Positions 8,618 to 17,062 of a stretch of 36,608 nucleotides of DNA are shown in pieces (within the stretch, counting starts at the first letter, position 1; the number at the start of each line of letters is the position of its first letter). The stretch is from Bacteroidales bacterium (GTDB lineage: Bacteria; Bacteroidota; Bacteroidia; Bacteroidales; UBA12170), in assembly GCA_016744655.1 (NCBI GenBank), contig JADGDY010000031.1:1-36608 (forward strand), in the 5' to 3' direction. The notes under the pieces are model-generated. The model saw nothing but the letters and a program-made list of their open reading frames with translations, was not told the DNA's origin and did no database searches. Both the position numbers and the translations under genes were made by a program.

Positions 8618-11600
8618 TTAGTAGTTTAAAGTAGTATATTCATATTCTAAAGTTAATGTTAATAAACTAAATAATGTATTATAATATCCTGTTTCTTTGA
8701 CCATAAGACCATATATATCCATATAATAAACATATTCATTGTCGATAGTGGCACCACTTAGTCCATCAGATGAGTATGAATGCAAATCAACAGTATTAAA
8801 CGTGTAATTTGCAGATATTAATTCGTCGCCTTCCCCGATGATGTCCATTGGCAATTTTTTCATTATTTTCATATCAATAGTGGTTCCTATATTTGAAGCA
8901 AATCCTATTGTCATTTTCTTTATTGTAACACCTTGAGGAAGCTTAATAGGGGCATATAATCTAAAATAGAGGTATTCTTCCATTGTTTTAATGGTAATTG
9001 CTCCTGGACCATAATCAGCATATGTCATATATGGATCTATCGCTAGAGTATGCACAAAATCTAAACCACTAATTTGTAATTTCCCTGTTCTTGTATTTTC
9101 ATACATAAGATTTTTGCCATCACTTAGCACAATGTCCTCATTTGCTGAGATTACTACATTGGTTTCAAAAGTTGTATTGTTTACTTTTATGTTGTCGTTA
9201 TTCACGCTGAACTCACCATTTACTTTTAGCTTGTCTTCTTCGAAATCTCCATAAATTAAAGGATTATAAGTGTCGCTATTGTCAATATATAGTTTGTTGC
9301 TACCTGTTTCAGAATAACCAGCTTTATGACCTAGAAATAGATTACCATAAGAATGAGCGCCATAAGAGCCATAACCTGCTTCATAACCAAGAACTGTATT
9401 ATTATAACCTGTACTATTAAAATAGAGTGCTCCTGATCCAATGGCCGTGTTTCTGTCTCCTGTAGTATTGAATTCCATACTGTTACTACCAAAAGCTGAG
9501 TTGCCATTACCTGTTTGGCTATACAGTAAGGCTGAATTACCGAATGCAGCATTTGCCGAGCCATTAACATTGGAGTTTAAGGCTGATACTCCAGTTGCTG
9601 TATTGAAGTTTCCTCCATCATCCGAAGGAGCAGTGCTTCCTAAAAACAAACTGGTATTTCCTTTTTTTGCATCTGATAAATCGTCAATAGAGCTAGCTCC
9701 GGCTGAATTAATCTCCCAGCTTGCGTTTCCTTCTGAGTCTGATGTTAAGACTTTACCATTAGCAGGGGTTCCTCCTTCAATTTTTAAGCTTCCTGATATG
9801 TTTAAATCACCATTGATGTCTACGTAATCTGTATTAAAGTCACCACCAATAAGAGGAATCTCTGATGTGGAGTTTTCAATATGTAATTTATTGCTTTCTG
9901 TTTCGCTATAACCAGCACCAGCGCCAATAAAAATACTACCACTGATGTTATCGGAAGTTCCTCCTCCTGCTGCATTACCAATTATTGTATTATTACTTCC
10001 TGTTTGGTTTTGCATCAAGGCCAAATTACCAAATGCCACGTTTCTTGTTCCTGTGGTATTGCCATTCAATGCGCCTTTACCAAAAGCTGCATTATCGAAA
10101 CCTGTGGTATTAGAATATAATGCTGCATATCCGAAAGCATGATTAGCTTGGCCTGTATTATTGTAAAGCGCTTCCTGTCCTAAGCCTGTGCTATATGTAT
10201 TAGACATGTCATTCTCCCCGGCGTTATTTCCAATGTATAGGGTTTCGCCATTGGTTTTGGCATCACTTAAATCATTAATGCTTTGTGCTCCATTTGCAGC
10301 TTCCCAACTGGCTTGACCGTTTTCATCAGAAACCAATACTTTTCCTAATCCTGGGTTTCCACCTGTGATAGCTAGTGTTCCATTAATGACTACTTCATCT
10401 GTATTAAAATCACCTCCAATTAAAGGTGTTGAGGAGTTCGTGTTTTCGATATATAGCTTGCTGCTTTCTGTTTCATAATATCCAGCTTGATAACCTATTA
10501 ACACATTACCCATAGTATTATATGTCTCGGAACCTTGTCCGGCTTGATAACCTATAGCGGTATTATAATCTCCTAAATTATTATATAAGGAATAACTACC
10601 TATGGTGGTGTTATGATTTCCATCCAAGTTTTGTTGTAAAGCACCAGTGCCTATAGCGGTATTATTGTTTCCAGTTATGCTGTTTTCAAGAGTACTTGTT
10701 CCAAAAGCAATATTGCTAAATCCAGAAGTATTATTCATTAATGAATTCTGACCTAAGGCAGTATTATAATTATCACCACTATTGTTTTGGCCTGAGTTTT
10801 CACCAATAAACACATTTGTATTTGATGTTTTTGCATCTTCAAGATCGTTTATTTCTTGCACACCGGAGGCTTCAGAATATTGCCAAGAAGCCAAACCATT
10901 AGCGTCAGAAACTAATATTTTACCTTCGCCAGGATTCCCACCCATGATACGGATTTGCTCATTCAGGCTTAAGTTTTTATTGATGACTGCGCTATCGTTT
11001 ACTTTAAGAACATTATTGATAGTTACATTATTACTCACATTCAAATTTTGATTGATATTGACACTACTTAAAGCATTGATATCCTCATAGGAGCTTAGGC
11101 CCTCAGTTATAATGAGTTCACCATTGATTTTGACTTCATCTGTTTCAAAATCTCCACCTATCAGAGGGGTAGGTGAATCTGAATTCTCAATATAGAGTTT
11201 ATTACTACCCTCCTCGTCTTTACCAGCTTCATAGCCTATAAATATATTGCCTTCGCTAGTTTGTCCTGCATTTTGTCCTGCATTAGTACCTATTGCCGTA
11301 TTCTTGTTTCCCGATGTTTGCATTAAAAGGGCTCTGCTACCTATAGCAACATTATCGTTTCCTGTGTTATTGATGGCAAGTGCGGTAAATCCTAAAGCAG
11401 TATTATTTAGGCCACTTGTGTTTGATGCTAATGAAGATGAGCCAATGGCCGTATTTTCACTTCCGGTTTCATTAAATGATAATGTTCCAAATCCGATGGC
11501 GGTATTTCCTTCTCCAAGCACATTATGTTTTAGACTCAACTGACCTATTCCAGTATTATAATCTTCTGTATTTCCTGATATTCCTGCCTCTTCACCAAGA

Positions 11601-12355
11601 AATAAACTATTGCTACCTGTTCTCGAGTCACTTAGCTCGTTAAGCTCATTTACTCCTGCTGGTATAGTTACCCAAGAAGCAATTCCTTCATTGTCGGTAG
11701 TTAATACTTTGCCCTCCTCTGGGTTTCCACCAGTAATTTGTAAGGTCCCATTTACTTTAAGGTGGTCATCTAAGAAATCACCATGAATGAGTGGAGTATC
11801 TGTGGCACCATTATCAATTATCAATTGATGACTTTCTGTATTTCCTGAGCCCGCTTCATTTCCAATAAATATATTTCCTGAGGCATTAGAGGGTTCTGCA
11901 GTGTAGCCTGCAAAATACCCAATAGCAACATTGGCATGGGATTCTTCATGGTGTCTCATGGCGCCAACTCCTAGCGTTACATTGCTGTTTCCGGTAATAT
12001 GCTCTCCAGATAAATTGCCTATAAATACGCTGGTACCATTTGTTCTGGCATCTAATAGGTCATTTAAAGCACTCACAATTGCTCCCGTCATTACTTCCCA
12101 TTGATTGGTAGCTGTACTGTAAAACCAAAAGCTGCTATTGTCTAAGTCATAAACCATCAATCCGTTTGCTGGATTTGAAATAGCTTCTCTATCTGCCGTA
12201 TTCATGCTGGGGATTAATAATCCTTTATCTGTACTTGAAACATCAAGCATAGCTGATTCGTGAGGGTCGTTTCCTTCAGTATTGATAGAAACTTGTGCTT
12301 GGCTTAAAGATATAGAGCCAAGGAATAATATTAAAATTAGTAATCTTGTTTTCAT
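8618..12355 (-). CDS. Large exported head-repeat (YadA-head-like) adhesin-type protein
   Basis: About 1245 aa. Signal peptide MKTRLLILILFLGSISLSQA, then VSINTEGNDPHESAMLDVSS, an opening frequent in Bacteroidota surface proteins that carry a C-terminal chaperone of endosialidase. Five long repeat units follow. Each begins [LI][ND][DE]L-x-D-[AS]-[RK], continues with several short motifs of the type GNNTAIGSGAL (the left-handed beta-roll motif of trimeric adhesin heads), and ends NKLYIENS..PLIGGDF..D-V-INGxLxIxGG then a GKVL-S-D-x-G-x-ASW segment. The last 130-150 residues form a different beta-rich domain; no peptidase S74 chaperone domain and no T9SS sorting domain is evident. Start moved from an upstream in-frame TTG (12364) to the ATG at 12355, which places the signal peptide correctly. 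Function inferred as structural or adhesive. Confidence 0.78.
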   Translation of the reverse strand: MKTRLLILILFLGSISLSQAQVSINTEGNDPHESAMLDVSSTDKGLLIPSMNTADREAISNPANGLMVYDLDNSSFWFYSTATNQWEVMTGAIVSALNDLLDARTNGTSVFIGNLSGEHITGNSNVTLGVGAMRHHEESHANVAIGYFAGYTAEPSNASGNIFIGNEAGSGNTESHQLIIDNGATDTPLIHGDFLDDHLKVNGTLQITGGNPEEGKVLTTDNEGIASWVTIPAGVNELNELSDSRTGSNSLFLGEEAGISGNTEDYNTGIGQLSLKHNVLGEGNTAIGFGTLSFNETGSENTAIGSSSLASNTSGLNNTALGFTALAINNTGNDNVAIGSRALLMQTSGNKNTAIGTNAGQNAGQTSEGNIFIGYEAGKDEEGSNKLYIENSDSPTPLIGGDFETDEVKINGELIITEGLSSYEDINALSSVNINQNLNVSNNVTINNVLKVNDSAVINKNLSLNEQIRIMGGNPGEGKILVSDANGLASWQYSEASGVQEINDLEDAKTSNTNVFIGENSGQNNSGDNYNTALGQNSLMNNTSGFSNIAFGTSTLENSITGNNNTAIGTGALQQNLDGNHNTTIGSYSLYNNLGDYNTAIGYQAGQGSETYNTMGNVLIGYQAGYYETESSKLYIENTNSSTPLIGGDFNTDEVVINGTLAITGGNPGLGKVLVSDENGQASWEAANGAQSINDLSDAKTNGETLYIGNNAGENDMSNTYSTGLGQEALYNNTGQANHAFGYAALYSNTTGFDNAAFGKGALNGNTTGTRNVAFGNLALMQNQTGSNNTIIGNAAGGGTSDNISGSIFIGAGAGYSETESNKLHIENSTSEIPLIGGDFNTDYVDINGDLNISGSLKIEGGTPANGKVLTSDSEGNASWEINSAGASSIDDLSDAKKGNTSLFLGSTAPSDDGGNFNTATGVSALNSNVNGSANAAFGNSALLYSQTGNGNSAFGSNSMEFNTTGDRNTAIGSGALYFNSTGYNNTVLGYEAGYGSYGAHSYGNLFLGHKAGYSETGSNKLYIDNSDTYNPLIYGDFEEDKLKVNGEFSVNNDNIKVNNTTFETNVVISANEDIVLSDGKNLMYENTRTGKLQISGLDFVHTLAIDPYMTYADYGPGAITIKTMEEYLYFRLYAPIKLPQGVTIKKMTIGFASNIGTTIDMKIMKKLPMDIIGEGDELISANYTFNTVDLHSYSSDGLSGATIDNEYVYYMDIYGLMVKETGYYNTLFSLLTLTLEYEYTTLNY
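9200..12069 (-). repeat. Five large in-frame repeat units of the head-repeat protein
   Basis: Unit starts fall near 12069, 11645, 10855, 10281 and 9692 (minus strand), each at an [LI][ND]-[DE]-L-x-D motif. Units vary from about 140 to 265 residues because the number of short GNxNTAIG-type subrepeats differs, and unit 2 carries an extra block of NVSNNVTINNVLKVNDSAV-type strands. The variation suggests unit gain and loss by recombination. Confidence 0.8.
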
Positions 12356-12390
12356 TTTGTTCAATTTTGAGTTTTTATAAAAATTTGTTT

Positions 12391-12618
12391 TTAAATTAGA
12401 ATCTGTTTTTTCCAGGAGAAATCTAGCTCTTCAAAATGGATTGAGTACTGTCCGTTTGGTAATTCAATTTCTCGTGAGAGATAGTTGGTTTGTTCCATTT
12501 TAAATTGAGCCAATATTCTTTCCTCTTGGTCAAGAATGCTGACAATCCCTTCTTTTACTATTTCTGCTGTTTGTAAAAACAGGATATTATTTCTGGTATG
12601 AGTGAGAATGTGTTGCAT
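12391..12618 (-). CDS. Small beta-rich protein, first gene of the head-repeat operon
   Basis: 75 aa when started at the ATG at 12618. An upstream in-frame ATG at 12654 is rejected because a -7 box (12638-12645) would then lie inside the gene, while 12618 has AGGAAA at good spacing. No signal peptide is evident. The sequence has alternating strands, VSILDQEERILAQFKM then REIELPNGQYSIHFEELD and KKQILI, a pattern like the beta-sandwich units of Bacteroidota secreted modules (xVxIxDxxGxxL ... LPxGxYxI) and similar in outline to each repeat of the exported protein at 29725-30450. The next gene starts 35 nt downstream. The function is not recognised. Confidence 0.6.
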   Translation of the reverse strand: MQHILTHTRNNILFLQTAEIVKEGIVSILDQEERILAQFKMEQTNYLSREIELPNGQYSIHFEELDFSWKKQILI

Positions 12619-12637
12619 ATTGTTTCCTAGTTTTTGG

Positions 12638-12645
12638 CAAATGTA
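12638..12645 (-). promoter_or_regulatory. Bacteroidota -7 box for the head-repeat operon
   Basis: TACATTTG on the minus strand, exact match to TAnnTTTG, 20 nt before the chosen ATG. The same octamer stands before the beta-repeat gene at 29725. A TTG at -33 spacing is not seen. Confidence 0.5.
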
Positions 12646-12817
12646 TTGGTGCAAGATGCTGCTGAGAAATTTTTCGGGTAGATGATAGGTAGATTGACCT
12701 GTTTATTTAGGTATAAATAAGGTAGAAAATGATGTTTTAATAATTTCGTAAGGTGCAGTATTTGAGGGTTCTATGTTTTGTAAGCCTGTTTTTTTATTTT
12801 CGAGTTTTTAATCTGGA

Positions 12818-12845
12818 TTGTCTAAATTAAATATACCTATATTTG
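12818..12845 (+). promoter_or_regulatory. Promoter of the TPR-HTH regulator gene
   Basis: TTG (12818-12820), 17-nt spacer, TATATTTG (12838-12845): both elements of the Bacteroidota housekeeping promoter at accepted spacing. Predicted transcript start about 12852, leaving a 25-nt leader. It is back to back with the minus-strand operon promoter, about 170 nt away. Confidence 0.65.
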
Positions 12846-12876
12846 AAGAGTAGAAAAAAGATTTAAGTGTGTTCCT

Positions 12877-14793
12877 ATGAAGAAAATCATTTCGCTTGTC
12901 CTTATATTTTCCTTGATACTGGTCATCTCGCTGTTTGCAGAAGATATTATAATTCCAGATAGTATTCAACAAAAGATTCAGAATATTGACAAAGCCCAGA
13001 GGTTTGATTACCTCTGCAAAGCTTCAAAAGAATGGCGAAGTAGAAATGGTGATCTCTCCTTGATTTATGCACAATTAGCCTTTGAAGAATCCACAATACA
13101 GTCTAAAGCAGAATATAAAACAGATGCGCTTTTATTATTGGGATATGCATATACATACTTGGGTGAGCATGATACTGCTATATATATAGGTTCTCAGGCA
13201 TTGTCTAATTATAAAGAAGATGATGATATTATACGATGCAAATTATTATTAGCTTCTGCTTTGAATGGGACAGCCGAATACCATCAATCTATTGAGTACT
13301 CTGATGAGGTGATAAAATATTATGAGAAAAATAATGATTCAGTGAGTATTTATGAAGCTTTATCTATTTTTGCTATTTCACAAAATTTTTTAGGTGATTA
13401 TCCATCTGCAATTCATCATCATCAAAGAGCACTATTAATAGGAGAGAAAAGCCACGATACCATAAAAATGATAGCTCAATATACTAAAATTGGAAGGCTG
13501 TATATGGATATGGAGAATTATTCGTCCGCTCGCGAATATTACTTTAAAGCATATAATCTGGCTAATAATTTCACTAAAAATCCTGTGTACAAAACGCTCA
13601 TTTCTTATCTGGGTGGCTATTACACAAGAATGCATATATATGATTCGGCTGAAATGTTTTACCGGAAGTCAATGAGAACGACTATGGAAATAGGCAAAAA
13701 AGATGATATCGCAGGAGCCTATATGAATTTAGGTAATTTACTCTGTAGACAAGGCAAATTTGAAGTTGGGAAACCTAATTTTGACACTGCGCTAATGATG
13801 TTTACAGAGCTTAAACTAGAACAATATATTGCGAAAGTTTATAATTCATATGCTACTATGTACGGAGTTAGAGGGAAATATGATTCTAGTTTGTATTATG
13901 CAAAAAAAGCATTAGAAATATCTTATAAAAATAAAAATGCACATAGTATACGTAGCAATTTGTACAGAATAGCTTCTGCTTATGATAAGCTTAAAGATTA
14001 TAAAAGCAGCTTAAAATATGCCAAGAAATTTATCTTTTTTAATGACAGTTTGGTTAGCGTTGAAAATAGAGCGATAGTAGCAGAGCTAGAAACCAAATAT
14101 GAATCTGCAAAAAAAGAGAAAGATATACTGGCCCTAACTGCTGAAAAAGAAACTCAAAAGAGTAGGGAGCTTATACTATGGATTACATTTTTTGCCATTT
14201 TTGTGATATTATTAATTCTGGTATTTTCCATTATTCAGAAGAGAAAAAAAGATAAAGTTATATCTCGTCAAGAACAACTTGTTTTAAAAAAGGAAAAAGA
14301 ACTAACAGAATCTGAGCTAGAGAAAAGTAAATTACAAGAACAAGAACTAAGAAACGAAATACAATATAAAAGTAAACAGCTGACAACTCATGCACTTAAT
14401 ATGATGCAGAAAAATATTTTTATGCAAGAATTACAAGATGAACTTATTGTTTTAAATAAAACAGCTTCAACAGAGAATAAAAGTGCTTTCCGAAGGTTAA
14501 AAATGCTGATTAAGAAGAATCTACGATCAGATAAAGATTGGGGTTTGTTCAAATTATACTTTGAGGATGTTAATAAGAACTTCTATGATGATTTAACAAA
14601 AATGGCAAAGGATTTAACACCGAATGATTTGAAACTCTGTGCCCTCCTTAAGCTAAATATGAATATTAAAGAATCGGCATCTGTTCTTAATATAGAGCCT
14701 GCAAGTGTAAAAACGGCTCGATATAAATTGAGGAAAAAATTCGCATTGCAACCTGAAGATGATTTGGTAGAATTTATCAGAAAGATTGGATAA
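12877..14793 (+). CDS. Membrane-anchored TPR regulator with C-terminal HTH domain
   Basis: 638 aa. Signal/anchor sequence at 1-21, then about six to eight TPR-like helical pairs to residue about 400 (repeating AxxYYxKAYxLA-type motifs), a coiled-coil stretch, one membrane span at about 432-454 followed by the stop-transfer QKRKKDK, a second Lys/Glu-rich coiled coil, and a C-terminal helix-turn-helix at about 580-625 (LTPNDLKLCALLKLNMNIKE, then SASVLNIEPASVKTARYKLR). The tail resembles LuxR-type HTH domains. This layout is a recurrent Bacteroidota class in which periplasmic TPRs may sense a signal and a cytoplasmic HTH binds DNA. It is transcribed divergently from the head-repeat operon, which is the natural candidate target; that link is inference from position only. 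Confidence 0.8.
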   Translation: MKKIISLVLIFSLILVISLFAEDIIIPDSIQQKIQNIDKAQRFDYLCKASKEWRSRNGDLSLIYAQLAFEESTIQSKAEYKTDALLLLGYAYTYLGEHDTAIYIGSQALSNYKEDDDIIRCKLLLASALNGTAEYHQSIEYSDEVIKYYEKNNDSVSIYEALSIFAISQNFLGDYPSAIHHHQRALLIGEKSHDTIKMIAQYTKIGRLYMDMENYSSAREYYFKAYNLANNFTKNPVYKTLISYLGGYYTRMHIYDSAEMFYRKSMRTTMEIGKKDDIAGAYMNLGNLLCRQGKFEVGKPNFDTALMMFTELKLEQYIAKVYNSYATMYGVRGKYDSSLYYAKKALEISYKNKNAHSIRSNLYRIASAYDKLKDYKSSLKYAKKFIFFNDSLVSVENRAIVAELETKYESAKKEKDILALTAEKETQKSRELILWITFFAIFVILLILVFSIIQKRKKDKVISRQEQLVLKKEKELTESELEKSKLQEQELRNEIQYKSKQLTTHALNMMQKNIFMQELQDELIVLNKTASTENKSAFRRLKMLIKKNLRSDKDWGLFKLYFEDVNKNFYDDLTKMAKDLTPNDLKLCALLKLNMNIKESASVLNIEPASVKTARYKLRKKFALQPEDDLVEFIRKIG

Positions 14794-14834
14794 TCATACC
14801 AATTTGAAAACTTAATGTTATAACAAAGAACAAA

Positions 14835-15362
14835 TTATTGTTGACTTTCATTAAAAGCCTTAATAATTTCCTCTGGTGATTTCCCTAAATTATTTAAAGA
14901 TACTTGAGCATCATTAGCAAAAGAATGATCGGGATATTTTCCCAAGAAAAGCTGGTAATTTTCTTGGGCTTTATCCATTTCATTTAAATAATTTTCGTAG
15001 GTGAAAGCTTTTAAAAATAAAGCTTGAGGTGCCTTTTCATAATTTGGATATTCTTTGATAACTCTATCGAAAAGCCTGATAGTATTTTTAGAATGAAAAA
15101 CATTTATACTTATATCTGCTGCCTTAAAAAGATATTCAGGGCTTTTTTCATCTTCAGGGTAGGTATCCACAAACTTCACATAATATTGGATCATGTTAGC
15201 TGCTTCTTTTTTATCTATCACGCCCATTTTCTCCTCAAATAATTGTTTTTCCAATTCTGAAATTTGAGATGTTAATTGATCGTACTCACTTTGTTGACAA
15301 GAGCTAAATACGGCAACTAATAAAAGAATGCTGAAAAAATATTTAATATGTTTAGTTATCAT
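14835..15362 (-). CDS. TPR-containing outer-envelope lipoprotein
   Basis: 175 aa. N-terminal MITKHIKYFFSILLLVAVFS followed by a lipobox-like VFSSC with Cys22 as the predicted lipidation site. A short coiled coil (EYDQLTSQISELEKQLFEEK) precedes three TPR-like repeats with the tell-tale FDRVIKEYPNYEKAPQALF and YQLFLGKYPDHSFANDAQ, as in BamD/YbgF-type proteins. It may act in outer-membrane or cell-envelope assembly; the assignment stops at the fold. It converges on the regulator gene with a 41-nt gap that shows no hairpin, and it has a well-formed promoter. Confidence 0.75.
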   Translation of the reverse strand: MITKHIKYFFSILLLVAVFSSCQQSEYDQLTSQISELEKQLFEEKMGVIDKKEAANMIQYYVKFVDTYPEDEKSPEYLFKAADISINVFHSKNTIRLFDRVIKEYPNYEKAPQALFLKAFTYENYLNEMDKAQENYQLFLGKYPDHSFANDAQVSLNNLGKSPEEIIKAFNESQQ

Positions 15363-15397
15363 TGGTGTGGTTTTATGTTTATGATTTTTACTCGGTA

Positions 15398-15427
15398 CAA
15401 AATTAGAAAACTGGTGGTTTTTTGCAA
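15398..15427 (-). promoter_or_regulatory. Promoter of the TPR lipoprotein gene
   Basis: On the minus strand, TTG (15427-15425), 19-nt spacer, TAATTTTG (15405-15398): both elements at canonical Bacteroidota spacing, about 36 nt before the ATG. Confidence 0.65.
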
Positions 15428-15562
15428 TAAAACTTTAAGTCATTTTAATCATCTATACTTTATTAGAAAAACCTGTTGAAAAAAACGGCTTTACTTAGAT
15501 ACATATTGTAGCTTTTTTATTAATTTTACCTTTTTTAAAATTAGATATTAAACGATACATAT

Positions 15563-16681
15563 ATGAAATTTATTGTCAACAGTATAAACTTGTTAAAGAG
15601 TGTTCAAGCTTTAGGTGGAGTCTTAAATTCAAAGAATACACTTCCTATTTTAGATAATTTCTTATTTGAATTAAAAGGAAATACCCTCGCTATTACTGCT
15701 AGTGATTTGGAAACCATTATGACTGTTGATCTTGAGTTAGAGATGGCAGAAGACGACGGACAAGTTGCTGTTCCTGCTCGTTTGCTTATTGATATGTTAA
15801 AAGCATTTTCAAATGTTCCTATTACATTTACTATTGATGCTGAGCACAAAATAGAGTTGGCTGCTGGCGATGGTAAATATAATTTATCAGGTTATAATGC
15901 TGAAGAATTTCCAAAACTTCCTGAAATGGGAGAGGCTGTTAGCGTAGAAATGGAATCTTCTATGATGGTGAATGCCATTAATAAAACACTATTTGCTACT
16001 GGAAACGATGAACTTCGTCCGGTAATGGCAGGTGTATTTTGTGACCTACACGATAATGATATCACTTTTGTAGCTACTGATGCTCATAAATTGGTTAGAT
16101 ATCGTAGAACAAATGTGGAGCCAGGTTCTCAAGTAAGCTTCATTCTTCCAAAGAAACCATTAAACCTATTAAAGAATACTTTAGGTAACGATGATTCTCC
16201 AGTAAAAGTAGAATATACGGAGAAGAACACCATTTTTACTTTTGACAATGTTAAATTGGTTTGTAAATTAGTTGATGGAAGATATCCAAACTACGAAGCC
16301 GTTATTCCTAAGGAAAATCCAAATGTATTAACAGTGGATAGAATGGCTTTCTTAAATGTGATTCGTCGTGTATCTATTTTCGCTAATAAATCTACTCACC
16401 AGATTAGATTAAAAATCACAGGACAAGAATTATTACTTTCAGCCGAAGATTTAGATTATAGCAATGCTGCGCAAGAAAGATTAAGCTGTAATTATAATGG
16501 TGAAGATATGGACATCGGATTCAATTCTCGTTTCCTATTAGAAATGTTGAACAATTTAGATTCTACGGAAGTAAGTGTTCATATGTCGCAGCCAAATAGA
16601 GCAGGTTTAATCATCCCAGATAGTAATGACGAAAACGAAGATATTTTAATGTTGATTATGCCAGTCATGTTGAATAACTAA
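15563..16681 (+). CDS. dnaN: DNA polymerase III beta sliding clamp
   Basis: 372 aa, the normal length. The ring-shaped dimer tethers the replicative polymerase and other repair proteins to DNA. The three clamp domains are visible: domain 1 from MKFIVNSINLLKSVQALGGV, domain 2 around ATGNDELRPVMAGVFCDLHD and FVATDAHKLVRY, domain 3 around FLNVIRRVSIFANKSTHQIR, ending in the conserved MLIMPVMLNN tail that lines the peptide-binding cleft. It is not next to dnaA or recF here, which is common in Bacteroidota. A terminator follows within 30 nt, so it is read as monocistronic. Confidence 0.97.
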   Translation: MKFIVNSINLLKSVQALGGVLNSKNTLPILDNFLFELKGNTLAITASDLETIMTVDLELEMAEDDGQVAVPARLLIDMLKAFSNVPITFTIDAEHKIELAAGDGKYNLSGYNAEEFPKLPEMGEAVSVEMESSMMVNAINKTLFATGNDELRPVMAGVFCDLHDNDITFVATDAHKLVRYRRTNVEPGSQVSFILPKKPLNLLKNTLGNDDSPVKVEYTEKNTIFTFDNVKLVCKLVDGRYPNYEAVIPKENPNVLTVDRMAFLNVIRRVSIFANKSTHQIRLKITGQELLLSAEDLDYSNAAQERLSCNYNGEDMDIGFNSRFLLEMLNNLDSTEVSVHMSQPNRAGLIIPDSNDENEDILMLIMPVMLNN

Positions 16682-16706
16682 AGGTAAATCATACTCTATG
16701 ATATTG

Positions 16707-16737
16707 AAGCCCTTGCTTAACTGCTTGGGCTTTTTTT
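16707..16737 (+). terminator. Rho-independent terminator of dnaN
   Basis: AAGCCC / GGGCTT stem enclosing a smaller GC / GC pairing, followed by seven T, 25 nt after the dnaN stop. Confidence 0.85.
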
Positions 16738-17062
16738 ATGGGCTAACTTAGCTCTTTGGAATATAGATTTTGGTATTTATGCACAGCTCAGAGAGCTGTA
16801 TTACTACGAGTAACGTAACTCTCCCGAGTTGCGTTTATGGTATTCGTTGCACAACACGGAGAACTATCATACTTGTTTCATGACTACAATTTCTGAGATT
16901 TAGTATTAAAACTAAAAAGTTTAGTATTAAAAACTTGATATATAAGCTTATAGATGCTAGTGAATTGCGAAATAATTCTTTAATTTCTGACTAAAACATC
17001 CTGTAAAGTCGAACATTTCTCTAATTTAGCGGAACATTTATGAACGATTAAACCAATAAGTG
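16738..17062 (+). other. Intergenic region upstream of the GH92 gene: two hairpins and a direct repeat
   Basis: No gene fits here. It contains a 7-bp hairpin with 3-nt loop (ACAGCTC / GAGCTGT, 16783-16799), a second 8-bp hairpin with one G-U pair and 4-nt loop (16814-16833), and a near-perfect direct repeat, TTTAGTATTAAAACT at 16899 and TTTAGTATTAAAAACT at 16920 (one base longer), spaced 21 nt start to start. No exact TAnnTTTG box was found close to the GH92 start. The direct repeat could be an operator; this is inference. Confidence 0.5.

Noticed and set aside
9441-11543. Plus-strand open frames opposite the head-repeat gene
   Set aside because: They are antisense to a well-supported coding sequence, have odd Pro/Leu/Ala-rich composition caused by the repeats, and lack starts with any signal.
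9200-12069. Repeated DNA that might be read as a CRISPR array or tandem satellite
   Set aside because: The repeats are in frame, of unequal length, and encode a coherent head-repeat protein with signal peptide.
12619-12654. N-terminal extension of the 75-aa protein from the ATG at 12654
   Set aside because: The exact -7 box TACATTTG lies inside it and the internal ATG has the better ribosome site (AGGAAA).
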